Shown here: one piece after another, positions 43,567 to 54,770 of the stretch
How positions within the stretch are numbered: position 1 is the stretch's first letter
Layout of the letters: each line of letters begins with the position of its first letter
Assembly (NCBI GenBank): GCA_910574455.1
Contig: CAJSYZ010000009.1
Coordinates: 310,001 to 374,000, forward strand
Length of the DNA stretch: 64,000 nt
Direction: 5' to 3'
Origin: Trichaptum fuscoviolaceum
Lineage: Eukaryota > Basidiomycota > Agaricomycetes > Hymenochaetales > Trichaptaceae
Made by a program: the position numbers and the translations under genes
Notes under the pieces: generated by a model
Seen by the model: the letters and a program-made list of their open reading frames with translations, nothing else
Databases searched by the model: none
What the model was told of the DNA's origin: nothing

Positions 43567-45114
43567 ATGGTATCAACAAGATTGAACAAATTTGAACATA
43601 AGGAGTTCGAAGACACTGCTGGGCAGTTCGCGGTCTCGGCCGGACTGCTGATATCCTTGAAGCTCGAGAAGGATGCGTTACACAAGTATGAAAGTGTACT
43701 CAGAGAGAAACCGGATGGTCTCGAAATGCGCCATCTTCACATGCTCAATTGGATTGCTCTGTTTTTCGCACAAACAGGGAATGACTCGACGGCGGTAGCA
43801 GTTTCAAAGGAAAACGATGGGCTCGGGTTTCACATATCTATCAACAGGAAGACATTAGACGAGAAGATTCGCTCACGAACGACGTCATTTGTCTCTTGCG
43901 TTTACAAGGCAATGACGCAGAAGAAGGCCACAACAGAACCTCAGAAACTCTCACATCACCATGTCGTACTTCGCTGTATGGTTGAAAACTCTTGGCCAGC
44001 AATCAGGCAAAGGTTAGAGCACCTGAAGACAGCCATCAACAATACTGGAGGTGTCGACTCCCTTATCGCGATATGGCAAGGGTTGGATCACCGAGTTGCA
44101 ACAAAGAAGAGTGCAGCTGAAGAAATAAAGAGCCATATACGAGAGCATTTGATCTCCCTTTCCCTACTCACAATCCCAACAGACTCGAACGGGGATACAG
44201 AATCGCATCTTCGGTGTCTATTGACGGCATTAAATGCTTGTCATGGCCTGCTTGCGTACCAATCAGTTCCGAAACCAGACGACAAAAGTTGGTATGCCAC
44301 TCTCGACTACAACACCTACCACAACCTTGATAAGATATTTCGTTGCTTCAACTCCGTCTATGAATATCAAACAGGGTCAATCGAATTTGCGTTTGAAGGG
44401 ATAGAGTTTATCCGCAAACACTTAGGTAGTCCTGCGAATGAAGCTGAACTTCAGAAGCATCTGCACGTGCTATGGGTCCGCGACCACGTTCATCAATCCC
44501 TCGAGTCCCAGTGCCATTGGGACAAGTCTCCGGAGGAATATGTTGGCGAAATTCTCGATACTTATAAAAAGTATGATTCAGAGATATGCAGACCAGAGAA
44601 CGATAAGCACAAGCTTTCGTTGTTAGACCGCTGCAAGGCATTATGGACGAAAGCCTCCCAAATTACCGCAATGGTACATCCAGAAGTCGAACTTTTGTAT
44701 TACTTGCAAGAGAAGAAGGTCGAACCACTTTTTACAGTCATTGGAACAGACAGCGAACTATGCTTCGTTTGCGGCTTGTATTTTGACCAAGTCCACAAGC
44801 ACATGCATACGTACTGGCTGACGAGGAGCGGATCTCCGAATAAGGCGCAACAGGATTGGCTTCTGCCTCCAGTGGTCGAAGCACATAACGTCGGGAAGAA
44901 AAAGTGGGCAAGTATGTCTGCGGCAGCAGCAGGTGCTAGTGTTCGTTGGCGGGCTGTAGAGGCCATTGAAGCGTATCTAGCCAAGACTCGGACGACGCCA
45001 CCAGAGCCTAGAATCACTTTGGAGGAGCTCAGCGCGGAGCCTGAGCTTGATGTAGACTTTCATAAGTTTGGATCCTACACAGAAATGGCGGTACGTGCGC
45101 GTAAGAGGGAGTAG
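43567..45114 (+). CDS. Deaminase-superfamily-like protein, paralogue 2 (intact, second subfamily)
   Basis: 515 residues, single exon. The N-terminal module reads LHMLNWIALFFAQTG, then STAVAVS. The deaminase signature is in MVHPEVELLYYL (H371, E373) and ELCFVC (C399, C402), with IGTDSE between them, as in paralogue 3. The H-P-E form and the longer C-terminal tail separate these two from the H-C-E/H-S-E group. The tail is Ala/Glu-rich and lacks the three repeats of paralogue 3. No localisation signal was seen. Function inferred only from the motif: a probable zinc-dependent deaminase. Confidence 0.8.
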   Translation: MVSTRLNKFEHKEFEDTAGQFAVSAGLLISLKLEKDALHKYESVLREKPDGLEMRHLHMLNWIALFFAQTGNDSTAVAVSKENDGLGFHISINRKTLDEKIRSRTTSFVSCVYKAMTQKKATTEPQKLSHHHVVLRCMVENSWPAIRQRLEHLKTAINNTGGVDSLIAIWQGLDHRVATKKSAAEEIKSHIREHLISLSLLTIPTDSNGDTESHLRCLLTALNACHGLLAYQSVPKPDDKSWYATLDYNTYHNLDKIFRCFNSVYEYQTGSIEFAFEGIEFIRKHLGSPANEAELQKHLHVLWVRDHVHQSLESQCHWDKSPEEYVGEILDTYKKYDSEICRPENDKHKLSLLDRCKALWTKASQITAMVHPEVELLYYLQEKKVEPLFTVIGTDSELCFVCGLYFDQVHKHMHTYWLTRSGSPNKAQQDWLLPPVVEAHNVGKKKWASMSAAAAGASVRWRAVEAIEAYLAKTRTTPPEPRITLEELSAEPELDVDFHKFGSYTEMAVRARKRE

Positions 45115-45419
45115 AGGACAGAATCTCAAGCTTGTGCACATGCATTGCAGATCGATAGAATCAGTGGAACAGCCTAAATGGATATGAAATAAATTTTAGA
45201 GAGTGTAGCGTTACCGTTGTGTGAACTCATATTGAAAGTGTCTTATCATGAGTACAAGGTAAAGCAACTGCTCTGGTTCTCTAAACACTACAAAATGTAA
45301 CAGCCTCCTAACGTCGCAAATCAGATGTTCTTCTCATTACAATTCTAGCAATCACTTATTTGCAGCAGGTATCTTGTAATATTTTGGGAAGAGAAAAATA
45401 GATATCGAGTTGACAACGA
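45115..45419. other. Intergenic, nothing recognised
   Basis: AT-rich 3' flank of paralogue 2, with no frames or repeats noted. Confidence 0.4.
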
Positions 45420-45670
45420 TTGATATTGCAAGTCTGTTGTGTTATGCATTTCACTTGTTTGTGACAGGAGCTGCATCTACCCGTAAAGACCCCGGGAGTG
45501 AACCAGTCTTTTGAGGAGACGGATCATTTCCAAAGATCCATTCTGGTCCGCATAATTTATCGACAGACTGTCCTTCAATTTTTTGAGAAAATTTTCAGGA
45601 AGGTGAGGGGGTTCGTCATTGCGGGACATCTGAAAAGTGGACGGAAGGTGACAGTATATAGAAAGTAGAG
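45420..45670 (+). pseudogene. Relic of a deaminase C-terminus (paralogue-6 type)
   Basis: Plus-strand sequence reads CYAFHLFVTGAASTRKD, then a stop, then PKIHSGPHN, and later a stretch ending AGHLKSG. It corresponds to CYACEMFVIGAAPTRK ... IHFGPHK ... AAHLRGW of the gene at 62,574. The second Cys of C-x2-C is lost. This is a short remnant, showing that a paralogue-6-like gene once lay here. Confidence 0.65.
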
Positions 45671-46019
45671 GGTGATCGGAGTACATATTAGAGGTAACCA
45701 TTTCAACTAAGTAGTGTGGAGGACAAAACCAACATAATCACCTGAATTCTGCTCCCATCTGCCAGAGGAATACTTCGAATAGTGGTCACGGTTGTCATTA
45801 AGCTTTTTACCTGATGAAAACGTCGGAATTTAGAGTCGGAGGCGGTGCAACTTCAATCTCCGACTCGAATTCGGGACCGGCATTTTAGTTTTCAAGTTGC
45901 CGGAGCAGGGTTGACTCTGATCCGAGAATTGGACACTCTTCTTCTCTTACTCACCTCAACCCCAAGCTCTAATACGTACCAGGTATCTGCCTCTTCGCCT
46001 CTACGAATTGACTTACACT

Positions 46020-48119
46020 CATATTAGTCTTTAGCGACTTCGTGTAACGAACTTTCCAATTTCGCGCAAGTCTTAGTCGATCTAAGGATGACGTGGTGGT
46101 ACCGTCTACTTCGATTTCATCCACCAGAATTTTCCTTCCTTCTCGTAGAAGTCATAGCGTCTTGAAACCGTCAGAATTCATCTCGGAAGAACTTTGAAAG
46201 CTGCTCCTACCGAGGTCATAATTTCTACGTTCGTGGGCTAAATCTACACGACGGAAAACTTGCTCATTGTGCCGATATGTACACTTTGAACTCTATGATG
46301 TGGTGTGGGTGACCAGCTTTACTAAGCCTTAAACTCGGATACCAATCGGCTAACAACCTTCATGATACTAGTAGCGACTCTTATTTTGCGGGAAGATTGG
46401 CTCGTAACTGGCTCATTCAGCTCGATACTTGTATAGTACCTCCAATCTTCATTCATCTAAGGAAGTCGCGGCGCCGAGTGACGATAACATTGTGCCACTC
46501 GACGACGAGGTATATCTAGCACTGGCCTTGAACGCGCCTCGAATTCGCTAATCATATCCGGCCTTACTGTCGGAATACTTGGTCACCCCCAGATCGACTC
46601 GGTCGTCTCGTCCGCGGAGTAGCTTCTCCTTTGTGTTGAACCAACGACCATCATAGACATGAAAGGATGGGGGAAAGCGACTGGAGCTTTGCGTACAATG
46701 GATCGATTTTCATCCTGTCTCACCCTTGTGGAACCAGGCTCTGTGGCGATATGTCATCACATGTCCTTAGCAACTATAGCTCCTCCGAGGTACATCTCAA
46801 CCGACTATTGGTCAATCCTCAAGCGGGTCTGCGAAGAGGATGCAGTGAAATTGATGTTATACAAGCACCGGACGGGAAGAGTCGCAGATCCGATCGCATC
46901 TCTATGCGATTTCGAGACAATTATCTCAGCCGGATGTTCGGTACTCTATGACTCGAAAGTCTCAGATTTGGTGTTGTATTTTGTCACTATCACGCACGCG
47001 TGTTGCGATAGCTAGTATTTCAGACGTCATTCACCGACCCTCACCAACTCCGGACTCTACAAGGTATGTCAATCTGTTTGTCATTAACTCTATCTTTAAC
47101 AAATCTCTTTCAAGTCTTTCAGACGCCATGAACCTCGGGTGATACCCAAAGGAACTCCCCTCTGCCCTTCCCTCGTTTTCACAACTTCACTTAAGGCTCA
47201 TTAATCTGATGTCTCTATCCTTTTGGACGAAAGCAGCTCCAACGCAAACATGAAGCTCAAGTTCTCGGATATTATGATACGCTGGTACACGGACTTTGAA
47301 GACTTCCACGATTTCATGGCATGCTCTTTTGAAAACCTTTGTAGGTCAAAAAAGGAGCAGCGAAGTTCAAGACCATAGAACGTCTCCAAGCTAGGAGCTC
47401 GGAAAATTCATTGCGTTCGATGTCTCACGGATTTCGGGAATGTCGGATATTCTCGACGGGTGTGAACTTCGTACCAGGTCCCAGAAGGAACACAAACGGA
47501 ATTTAGAAGTTTCAATGTCCTCAGCGCGTTCGATGAGTCTATGATACTCGTAGTCACAAAGGACTAGCCGAAGTCATTTTGTCGATTTGGGGCTCTAAGT
47601 CTCTGCATCACGATACCCGGCACTGATGGGGCGCTGATAATGAGATGTTGTGATCAGTTCAACGTCTCGGGCTTCAAGCAGGAATCACTGGATAGAACTG
47701 GCAGCCGAGACGATTGGTTGTTGCCATTGAAGCCAGATTCCCGGAACCGCGATCTCCACCCTGAGCGCTACTTTCTTCACCAATGTTGATCTATCGTTGG
47801 CTTGGCCGAGACTGGACTTCCTGCCGAACACTTTTATTCTAAGTCTATCGAGGATCCGAACAGCAAGGCTCACTAAGTGGCAAGAGTCGCTGTCAATCTC
47901 GATAATCAGACCCACTTCTAGTGACACTTCCATATGAAGTCGATGGAGAAGACGCTCGTGTATGGCTAATGGAACAAAGTCGATATCTTTCTGTGCCAAC
48001 TACACAAAATTGCCATGGTACACTACTTAAAACAGAAACACATCGTTCTGTTCGCTCGCGCACCTTTTGGATCATTTCCGCTTCCTCCCATTTCTCAGTC
48101 AATGTTCCACTGCTACCAG
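46020..48119 (+). pseudogene. Decayed unrecognised gene region, copy 2, first part
   Basis: Counterpart of 39,410-41,580: YNGSIFILSHPCGTR (about 46,695), KGAAKFKTIERLQARSSEN (about 47,350), and the stretch before the foldback insertion (CTCGCGCACCTTTTGG). Frames are broken repeatedly. It is interrupted at 48,119 by the foldback element and continues at 50,934. Confidence 0.5.
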
Positions 48120-50925
48120 CAGAAATGAAGCTCACTATATGAATAATTACTCAAGTCAAATACGACATGGGTGATCATCAGCAGTGAGTGAAGTTCAAAA
48201 GTGAGCTTGAAGCGGTGCTCACCTCTGAAGCTCACTTTGCTCCCTCCTATAGAGGGTAGTATACAGCTGTAGTTATACTATAATATAACAAATGTCTATT
48301 TAATAATTGAGCATACCCACCGCTTTTTTGAGCTAATTATAGTACTCAGGCACTGCTGATTGACAGTATGCTGTAATAATTTAGAAGTTTATAATTTCCA
48401 TCCATTTTGAGATATGAGGCACATCAGGGTCCAGGACCCTGAGGTCTGGCAGGTTCCAGGTCACTTGGTGCCTGCTGCCGCTTTAGGGGGTCGTGGGAAT
48501 AAATTCAAATTAGCCTTTGCAGGCTCTACAGGCCTTTAAAAATAGCGCAAAAATAGCCAGAAAATCAGAAAAATATTCCTGGGCACTGCCGCTTTGCCCT
48601 AGCGTGGGAACTACGCTTTTGGGCGACCATATTAGGCTACCAGGGTGCTCTGGGCCTCCCTTGGCCCTTCCAAAAGCGGTAAAAATCATCATAAAATAGA
48701 TAATTATATTCATTTGCCCCTGCATATATGCAGGCTTCCCCTGGGCCTACCAGCAGCAAATAAAATGCACTAAAATCAGAATATTTAGGAGAAGTCTATC
48801 TAAGATGAACTGGATGGCTATATATGGAAATACTAGCTGGGAACATGTGTAGAATAGCAGAACATGTTCTATTTTTAATACATAGCAAATGGGGCTCATT
48901 GCACCACATTGGGGTACCTCCGGAATGCAAATTTTGATGGTAATCCAATGGTGCATACTAGACGAGCTGAAACGGGCTTTCACGGCGCAAAAATATGCAT
49001 TTTACGTCTTGTTACAAATTATTCTTTTATTTAAATGTTATTTTTATTACAGCACTTCTACTGCACGTAATGGCACGTATAGATAGCCGAAATGGTAGAG
49101 ATTGAAGAGGGGAGCAATAATATGGGCTTAGAATAACTATGCGGCAGCTATATATAGCTGTAGCACACCAACTCTTTTCGGAGTGCATGCAATTATTGTT
49201 TCTCTCTCATATACATATACACACAGTATTTACGTGTGCTAATAGGTTTGAATAGCTCTCTATATATGCCTTTCATGCTGTACGAAGTTTCACGGCAATC
49301 GGAGCTCATTCTGAATTGATATAAGGCATGCAATTTTCAGAAAGAATGGTTAATTTTAATTTATCGGGAGAGTTATATGTCAGGCACAGAGTGGCAAACA
49401 TTTATTATGAGTATCCTAAACATAATCCAATTGCATGTTTGGGATGCAGGTGGAAACTGTAAGTTACATGTGTTTCTGACATAACATGTATATTCTGATA
49501 TCACACATAGCATATTACCCTACAATGTTGGATATGACTTCCCCATTCCACCTGCATCCCAAACATGCAATTGGATTATGTTTAGGATACTCATAATAAA
49601 TGTTTGCCACTCTGTGCCTGACATATAACTCTCCCGATAAATTAAAATTAACCATTCTTTCTGAAAATTGCATGCCTTATATCAATTCAGAATGAGCTCC
49701 GATTGCCGTGAAACTTCGTACAGCATGAAAGGCATATATAGAGAGCTATTCAAACCTATTAGCACACGTAAATACTGTGTGTATATGTATATGAGAGAGA
49801 AACAATAATTGCATGCACTCCGAAAAGAGTTGGTGTGCTACAGCTATATATAGCTGCCGCATAGTTATTCTAAGCCCATATTATTGCTCCCCTCTTCAAT
49901 CTCTACCATTTCGGCTATCTATACGTGCCATTACGTGCAGTAGAAGTGCTGTAATAAAAATAACATTTAAATAAAAGAATAATTTGTAACAAGACGTAAA
50001 ATGCATATTTTTGCGCCGTGAAAGCCCGTTTCAGCTCGTCTAGTATGCACCATTGGATTACCATCAAAATTTGCATTCCGGAGGTACCCCAATGTGGTGC
50101 AATGAGCCCCATTTGCTATGTATTAAAAATAGAACATGTTCTGCTATTCTACACATGTTCCCAGCTAGTATTTCCATATATAGCCATCCAGTTCATCTTA
50201 GATAGACTTCTCCTAATATATTCTGATTTTAGTGCATTTTATTTGCTGCTGGTAGGCCCAGGGGAAGCCTGCATATATGCAGGGGCAAATGAATATAATT
50301 ATCTATTTTATGATGATTTTTACCGCTTTTGGAAGGGCCAAGGGAGGCCCAGAGCACCCTGGTAGCCTAATATGGTCGCCCAAAAGCGTAGTTCCCACGC
50401 TAGGGCAAAGCGGCAGTGCCCAGGAATATTTTTCTGATTTTCTGGCTATTTTTGCGCTATTTTTAAAGGCCTGTAGAGCCTGCAAAGGCTAATTTGAATT
50501 TATTCCCACGACCCCCTAAAGCGGCAGCAGGCACCAAGTGACCTGGAACCTGCCAGACCTCAGGGTCCTGGACCCTGATGTGCCTCATATCTCAAAATGG
50601 ATGGAAATTATAAACTTCTAAATTATTACAGCATACTGTCAATCAGCAGTGCCTGAGTACTATAATTAGCTCAAAAAAGCGGTGGGTATGCTCAATTATT
50701 AAATAGACATTTGTTATATTATAGTATAACTACAGCTGTATACTACCCTCTATAGGAGGGAGCAAAGTGAGCTTCAGAGGTGAGCACCGCTTCAAGCTCA
50801 CTTTTGAACTTCACTCACTGCTGATGATCACCCATGTCGTATTTGACTTGAGTAATTGTTCATATAGTGAACATCACTCTGTAGTACAGCCAGTGAGCAT
50901 TGCTCACACTTGAAGCTTCATTTTA
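48120..50925. mobile_element. Foldback element with ~1.3-kb inverted arms
   Basis: The left arm 48,120-49,454 and right arm 49,547-50,925 are near-identical inverted copies separated by a 92-bp loop. The right arm has about 56 bp near its tip missing from the left, plus a few 1-2 bp indels. The ends are CAGAAATGAAGC and the complement TAAAATGAAGC, with flanks GCTACCAG (48,112-48,119) and GCTGGCAG (50,926-50,933), a probable 8-bp duplication with two changes, as in hAT elements. Comparison with copy 1 of the duplicated region gives the empty site. No transposase; a transcript would form a very long hairpin. Confidence 0.88.
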
Positions 50926-50933
50926 GCTGGCAG

Positions 50934-53440
50934 GACTGAATGTTCTTGTGCTCGGTTCGTCTTCCGCTGGAAATTCACTGACTGGGAGAATCCATACGTG
51001 ATAAGTGCTTTCGAAAAGAACTGCGCGAAGAGGTTACGCTCTTTCGTCACAAGCAAATGTCTTCCCGCGTGTTCCGAGATATACGTGATATTATCAGCTT
51101 TACTCCCGTGCACTCTGTTCGAAGATAAATATGAAGAATGGATGTCTCACAACGAGTACATAGCAATCAAGGATGTTGTGGTCCAAGTCAACTTTGTGTC
51201 TTCCTTTCAAGGCTATTTCTATCAAGCCCAGGCTGACAAAACCATCCTTTGCCGTTACCCTGCCACAGGCAGACTTACTCAGAAAGTAGCCTGGTCTGGC
51301 TACGAGACTAACCGTGGACTCCTACCGTGGACTCCGGCAAAAGATAATTTCTTCTGCGCCTTGCTTTCGGAGACACTGACAGCTGCAAATATATGTTTAT
51401 GATGCACCTGCCAGACATTTGTGTGTAGAGACACGTCCTAGCTATCCCCGATAGTCTCTTCTCTTTCTTGCATGCTTGCGCGCCCGTGGGACTGAGGGTC
51501 AAGATTGAATCCACCGGAGCTGAATCTTTCCTGTGGATTACCTCCATTGACTAAGGCCTACTCAGCACAGACGTCGCGATAGTCACGCAGGATCTCGGAA
51601 TGCAGAGCCCAAAATTGTCAGCCTTCGATCTTCCCTTCGCAACGTATTTGAAGGCCATCGTCAATGATGACGCCGATAACCCAGGAGTGCAGAATTGACA
51701 AGGGCATCGACGCGTCGTCCGTGCTCGCCACGGTCGAGCGTATTGTACTTCAGGGTACGGCGAGTCGTCCTCCATCGCGTGTGCGCTCTTGTTCAGGTAC
51801 GGGTCGTCGAACTCCGACTCCGGGATGATGCCGAGATCATGGACTGCACGTTCGCCATCAGTGCACAAAGTAAAGGCACAGTCAGGAAGCGACGTAATGT
51901 GTCCCTTCTCGCCATCCTTTTCGTCCGGGACGAGGCTGTGGGCCTCGAGTGTCGAGATTGCGGGTGCGCGCTTGTGTGAATTGCGGTTTCACTCGATGCA
52001 ATTGCGATAAGTCGCATAGACGCAGACGCTGGTCGCAAGGTACGCTCAAGTGTTAGTGTGCCTAGGAAGGGCAAACCTGTCAAAGAAGAGAGCGTGTCTA
52101 TGTTGATGGAGGTATAGGAGGGAGAAGATGAGGCCACCAAGCGCAGTACCATCGGAGGCTATCGTCCACCACGAACGGTGATAGGTCAGCAGCATTCTAA
52201 CATCGACCCCTTCGTTCGCATTCACTTGCGGCCTTCCCAGAAACGGTCATGAATCCCTATCCAAGGGCGGTACTCGTCTGCTTCATTTTGCACATCAAAA
52301 AGCGCTTCAGATTCTCACAAATCACATCCCCCACCCGCCACATTTCGTCGAAGAGAGTCTCGGTCGATTTCATCAGCATTCTAGATTTCATGAGACGTGT
52401 CTCACTCCACATAGAGATATGACTGAAAGACGACATTCTCTGGATTAAAATGAATCCATCTCACTGGGCTAGAGGGCACAAAGTCCATATCATCACGTTC
52501 ACCCTCAACTAATTCCTTAGCTACCAGTCCGTCTTCATTGGCAATTTGGATTCTGTTCCCTGTTCTCCGCATCTCACCACCATCGTTGCCACGCTCGCCG
52601 CTGTTTGCGCTGCCCACAACGCGAGTGGTTGCGCGGCTTAGTTCAATGGTGTGTGGAGAGATTACATGAGCGGAAGGTTCAGCGGCGCTACCTGTGTATC
52701 CGTGATACAACTGCGCAAGCTGCAAGTGCGAGTTACTGAATGGTTCTGCGTGCGACCCATGCCTCGACGTCATCTGCCTCTGACAACCAAACACACTGAA
52801 TTACTGCTCACGGGCATTTTGCATGGCCTGTCCGCGCACAAGTTGAGTCCTTGTGAACATGCATGTATCTCAGCACGCGGGCTGACCAATGAGCGTTTGG
52901 AAAAATCGAATGCTCCTGAAGTCCGAATATACAAATCAAGTAGTCAACTCCAAATGCAGGAAGCCGCGTGAAAAGGTCAAGGGCAAAAGGCGACGATTTC
53001 TGAGCACTGCACACCGTAATGTTCTCCAGAATTCTACTTTAGTTCATCAATTCAGGTAAGCAAACTCTCTGTACTTACTCTTAAACATAGCTAACGCACT
53101 CTACCGTAGCATCGTGATGCGTTTGAAGGAGCACTGCAGACTTGCAGACTTGCAGATTGAGGATCGAGGCCAATCTAGTGTATTATCGACATGGTCCGCG
53201 CTGAGAGAGAAAGTGATCGCGCGGGATCTGTATCAACTTTCGAAAGTTCTTTAGACGAACTAATATCCTTGAGCACCCAAGAAGATGAGGAAATCTGGTG
53301 GATACACTTAGGCCTGAATGACGCGGTCACGCTTAGTCCGAGTCGCCCGGGTGGCCGCCAAGTTCCAATCGTGATCTTAAATCTTACTACCTTATTGTAT
53401 AGGCTTAAGTCTTGTCCTACAATACCCTTGACTAAAGACT
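50934..53440 (+). pseudogene. Decayed unrecognised gene region, copy 2, second part
   Basis: Counterpart of 41,590-43,150: EEWMSHNEYIAIKDVVVQVN (about 51,130), then a region of mixed short frames on both strands (51,550-52,800), the intron-like CAGGTAAGCAAACTCTCTGT near 53,055, and EEIWWIHLGLNDAV (about 53,290). Several stops interrupt it. No domain was recognised. Confidence 0.45.
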
Positions 53441-53546
53441 AACCACAGCAATCCCAGATGTTATCAGTCCAAATTGTATGTTCATGTCTTCCTCTCATTC
53501 GATATCGTATCTTGACGCCGCAACCCTTTACCTGAAGAGAGATCAA

Positions 53547-54140
53547 ATGGAGCTGACCGCAATGCTGCGAGTCTTCAAACGTCTCCATCCTCGCGTTTGC
53601 GTGATGTACAATAATCCACGAAATACCCATCGTTCCTCCCACGAGAAGCTACTTGATATCTTGTCTTGGATTGCAGTGCTCTTCAAGGATGGAGGCAGGA
53701 GTAACGTCGCTGCTGCATTGAAGATCTCCAACAATCTACCCCCTGCACTAATCATCTCAACCGATCAGGGTAGTGTTCCCACAGAGACGGACCAGGCAAT
53801 CATGGATCATTTCAAAGCGTTGACGTTTCTTGCACTCAAAGCTCCGAATGATACCGCTCTACATATCGCAGGATTTAATTACCTTCTGGTGCAGCACGCA
53901 TGGCCTCAGATTCAGGCCGATATGAAAACCCTCAGAGATACACACTTCAAACTTGCTGGTGTAGAGGTCATCGTTGACATCAAAACTCGTTATGCGGCAA
54001 TGTTACTAAGTTCTGTTGGGTTGAATGAAGACGAATTCCGAAAGGGATGTATCAACCACGTCATTGATAGAACTAAGGACCTGTTCAAAGATGGCCTCAT
54101 TGAGGCTCTCGATGATCTAGATACTGCGGACAGAGACTAA
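53547..54140 (+). CDS. Truncated deaminase-family paralogue, N-terminal module only
   Basis: About 197 residues from the ATG at 53,547 (MELTAMLRVFKRLHP), chosen because it aligns with the start of paralogue 1 (MDLSAALRIFNQIQP); the frame is open 23 codons further upstream. It shares LLDILSWIAVLF and SNVAAAL, IISTD, and LLVQHAWPQIQADM with paralogue 1, and diverges after residue ~150. It stops before any H-x-E or C-x2-C. It could be a remnant, or a stand-alone N-terminal-domain protein that might pair with full-length paralogues. The open frame is clean. Confidence 0.65.
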   Translation: MELTAMLRVFKRLHPRVCVMYNNPRNTHRSSHEKLLDILSWIAVLFKDGGRSNVAAALKISNNLPPALIISTDQGSVPTETDQAIMDHFKALTFLALKAPNDTALHIAGFNYLLVQHAWPQIQADMKTLRDTHFKLAGVEVIVDIKTRYAAMLLSSVGLNEDEFRKGCINHVIDRTKDLFKDGLIEALDDLDTADRD

Positions 54141-54460
54141 CAGGATAATTTGGCACCTGAAAGTTACGTCGAGATGTAATTAGCCCTCTTTCAGTTAAGA
54201 GATAAAGCCCTGTAGACAGTTAATTGTAGTGCTAATGCAAATAATGCAAAATTGCATGGAAAACAAAATATATTTATGATATACCTTCATGAGTAACAAA
54301 GGGTACTATCGGAAAAGGACACAACTTTAGAGAAAATATTGGACTCTAAGCTGTTAGTAGTAAATGAGGAGAGCCTTACACGCCAAAGTGTCAAGCGACT
54401 AGAACGTTGTACTACGCCGGCCCCGGACCGAGGTTGATGTTTGAATTGCCGAATAAATAT

Positions 54461-54507
54461 ATAGTACGAATACGTGGACTGGAGTCCAGTCCACGTATTC
54501 GTACTAT
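54461..54507. repeat. Perfect 47-bp palindrome
   Basis: A left arm of 23 bp (54,461-54,483, beginning ATAGTACGAATACG) and its exact complement (54,485-54,507) are separated by one base. It lies between the truncated paralogue and paralogue 4. It could be a terminator hairpin, a recombination hotspot or a transposon trace. Confidence 0.85.
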
Positions 54508-54770
54508 TCACTGGAATCATCACTAGCTACAGCGACAGCATCCTATCGTAGCAGCGCGTATATTTATTGTTGCAAAATTTAGGAAGTAAGCTTTAAAGCC
54601 TTTTCTTTACTGGAAATTTTCCCTGACAAGCAGTCTTCAACAGAAAACTACTAAATGTCACACTGCTAACACATCAATACCGATCAATCCATAGCTTCGA
54701 TATCGGTGAGTAGCGGCACAAGTATTTATTGCGATGGCATATCTCTCATAAGGAGCTATGTCATTCAGAA

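Noticed and set aside
49915..50112. 65-codon frame repeated in both arms of the foldback element
   Set aside because: Present only because the arms are copies; too short and without similarity to a transposase.
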